Source of the DNA: Christensenella sp. UBA6345
GTDB taxonomy: Bacteria; Bacillota; Clostridia; Christensenellales; UBA1242
DNA length: 13,468 bases
Assembly (NCBI GenBank): GCA_002437945.1
Contig: DJSB01000008.1
Coordinates: 2,282 to 15,749 of the forward strand
Direction: 5' to 3'
The translations under genes and the position numbers were made by a program. The notes below the pieces were generated by a model. It did no database searches and was not told the origin of the DNA. It was given only the letters and a program-made list of their open reading frames with translations. Below, piece after piece: positions 12,915 to 13,468 of the stretch. Within the stretch, counting starts at the first letter, position 1. The number at the start of each line of letters is the position of its first letter.

Positions 12915-13468
12915 AATAGAAGAATTGATTGAAAAATTATGCCCAGATGGGGTTGAGTATAAACCTATTTGGGAGATGACTGCTTGGGATAAAAAGTTCA
13001 ACTCTGTGGATAGATGTAAACAATGTAAAATTATTGACTATCATTATTTCTTGGCAGGAGATTTAAAATCTTTAACTAAAAAAGACGGAAAAGTAAAAAT
13101 ATTAACGACTAATATTTCTGATCTATATACAGATGAGAATTTGGTTGAAGAATATGTTGCCGAAGGTGAAATTGTTTGTATTCCATGGGGAGGCAACCCT
13201 GTTATTCAATATTATAAAGGCAAATTTATAACAGCAGATAATAGAATTGCAACATCATTAGATACAAAAGTGTTAAATAATAAATTTTTGTACTATTGTT
13301 TATTAAATAAATTGCGAGAAATTTCCACATTTTATCGTGGTTCAGGTATAAAACACCCTGATATGTCTAAGGTCTTGGATTTACATATTCCAGTTCCACC
13401 TTTGGAAGTCCAAAGTGAAATTGTCAAGGTACTTGACAATTTCACGGAGCTTACAGCAGAGCTTACAG
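12907..13468 (+). CDS. hsdS: HsdS, specificity subunit, N-terminal half (cut by window edge)
   Basis: HsdS recognises the DNA target of the Type I system: one target-recognition domain per half-site, joined by conserved helices. The 187 residues seen begin MSKIEELIEKLCPDGVEYKP, a usual HsdS start. Residues 21 to about 155 are the first recognition domain, ending with FYRGSGIKHPDMSKVLD. The first central conserved helix follows: IPVPPLEVQSEIVKVLDNF (161-179), then TELTAELT at the window edge. GGAGG at 12897-12901 is five bases before the ATG, inside hsdM, so the two genes are coupled by an eight-base overlap. The second recognition domain and hsdR are outside. The frame is intact as far as it goes. 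Confidence 0.9.
   Translation, partial: MSKIEELIEKLCPDGVEYKPIWEMTAWDKKFNSVDRCKQCKIIDYHYFLAGDLKSLTKKDGKVKILTTNISDLYTDENLVEEYVAEGEIVCIPWGGNPVIQYYKGKFITADNRIATSLDTKVLNNKFLYYCLLNKLREISTFYRGSGIKHPDMSKVLDLHIPVPPLEVQSEIVKVLDNFTELTAELT
13447..13468 (+). repeat. 12-base tandem repeat encoding TAEL units in hsdS
   Basis: GAGCTTACAGCA (13447-13458) is followed at once by GAGCTTACAG, where the window ends. The unit encodes the TAEL-type spacer of the central HsdS helix. In the EcoR124 family, a change from two to three such units lengthens the spacer and alters the target's non-specific gap by one base. The copy number here cannot be counted. Confidence 0.75.

Larger units (their letters stand above)
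4470..13468. mobile_element. inferred tRNA-integrated accessory element (left end; right end outside window)
   Basis: This span runs from the tRNA 3' fragment to the window edge. It carries only accessory, defence-type genes (HEPN protein, AbiE, HExxH protein, GIY-YIG protein, PrrC-like protein, HsdM, HsdS) separated by decayed or repeat-bearing DNA. To its left is conserved housekeeping DNA. No integrase, relaxase or phage structural gene is visible in this part, so the class of element cannot be told and its integrase would have to lie to the right. The boundary is inferred from the tRNA fragment and gene content only. Confidence 0.4.

Noticed and set aside
1..13468. UGA read as tryptophan (Mollicutes-type code)
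   Set aside because: All tryptophans in the recognised proteins are TGG, and every long gene remains intact with the standard bacterial code.

Overview
The window is AT-rich DNA from a low-GC Gram-positive bacterium, most likely a Clostridia-type member of the Bacillota. The evidence is a DnaD-domain protein beside sbcDC, strong purine-rich ribosome binding sites, TG-extended -10 promoters, and TGG as the only tryptophan codon, so there is no sign of UGA recoding. Species cannot be named from this sequence.

Layout. (1) Positions 1-4440 look like chromosomal backbone. There is the 5' end of a leftward DnaD-domain gene, then a rightward sbcD-sbcC operon (overlapping genes, DNA end-processing nuclease) ending in a strong bidirectional hairpin terminator. 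SbcC lacks the usual CxxC zinc hook. (2) Positions 4444-4493 hold a leftward tRNA-type terminator preceded by only the last 24 nt of a tRNA gene (half T-arm, 3' acceptor strand, CCA). This is the usual scar left when a mobile element integrates into a tRNA 3' end. Its orientation predicts that the element lies to the right, with the intact tRNA beyond the window. (3) Positions 4494 to the end form an accessory, defence-rich region.

The accessory region contains, in order: a gene-poor left end with inverted repeats; a stand-alone protein with an Rx4H HEPN motif; a tiny leftward gene converging on it; a decayed stretch with a G9 tract and a 32-codon remnant; an AbiE type IV toxin-antitoxin operon behind a duplicated 62-bp operator/promoter; a leftward HExxH metalloprotease-like gene; and a rightward operon. 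That operon encodes a GIY-YIG protein with a C-terminal DUF4357/RAMA-like domain, a PrrC-like ATPase/anticodon nuclease, HsdM and HsdS (cut by the window end exactly in its TAEL repeats).

How the genes work together. HsdM and HsdS form a Type I modification enzyme whose HsdR subunit is presumably downstream. In known systems the PrrC-like protein is a second line of defence: it is held silent by the restriction complex and cleaves tRNA when restriction is inhibited. The GIY-YIG gene is 2 nt upstream and probably co-transcribed, so it is a candidate extra nuclease in the same system. With AbiEii and the HEPN protein, the region carries at least three candidate RNA- or translation-targeting growth-arrest effectors. 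The least described parts are the GIY-YIG/PrrC-like/HsdMS gene set, the HEPN protein and the HExxH protein.
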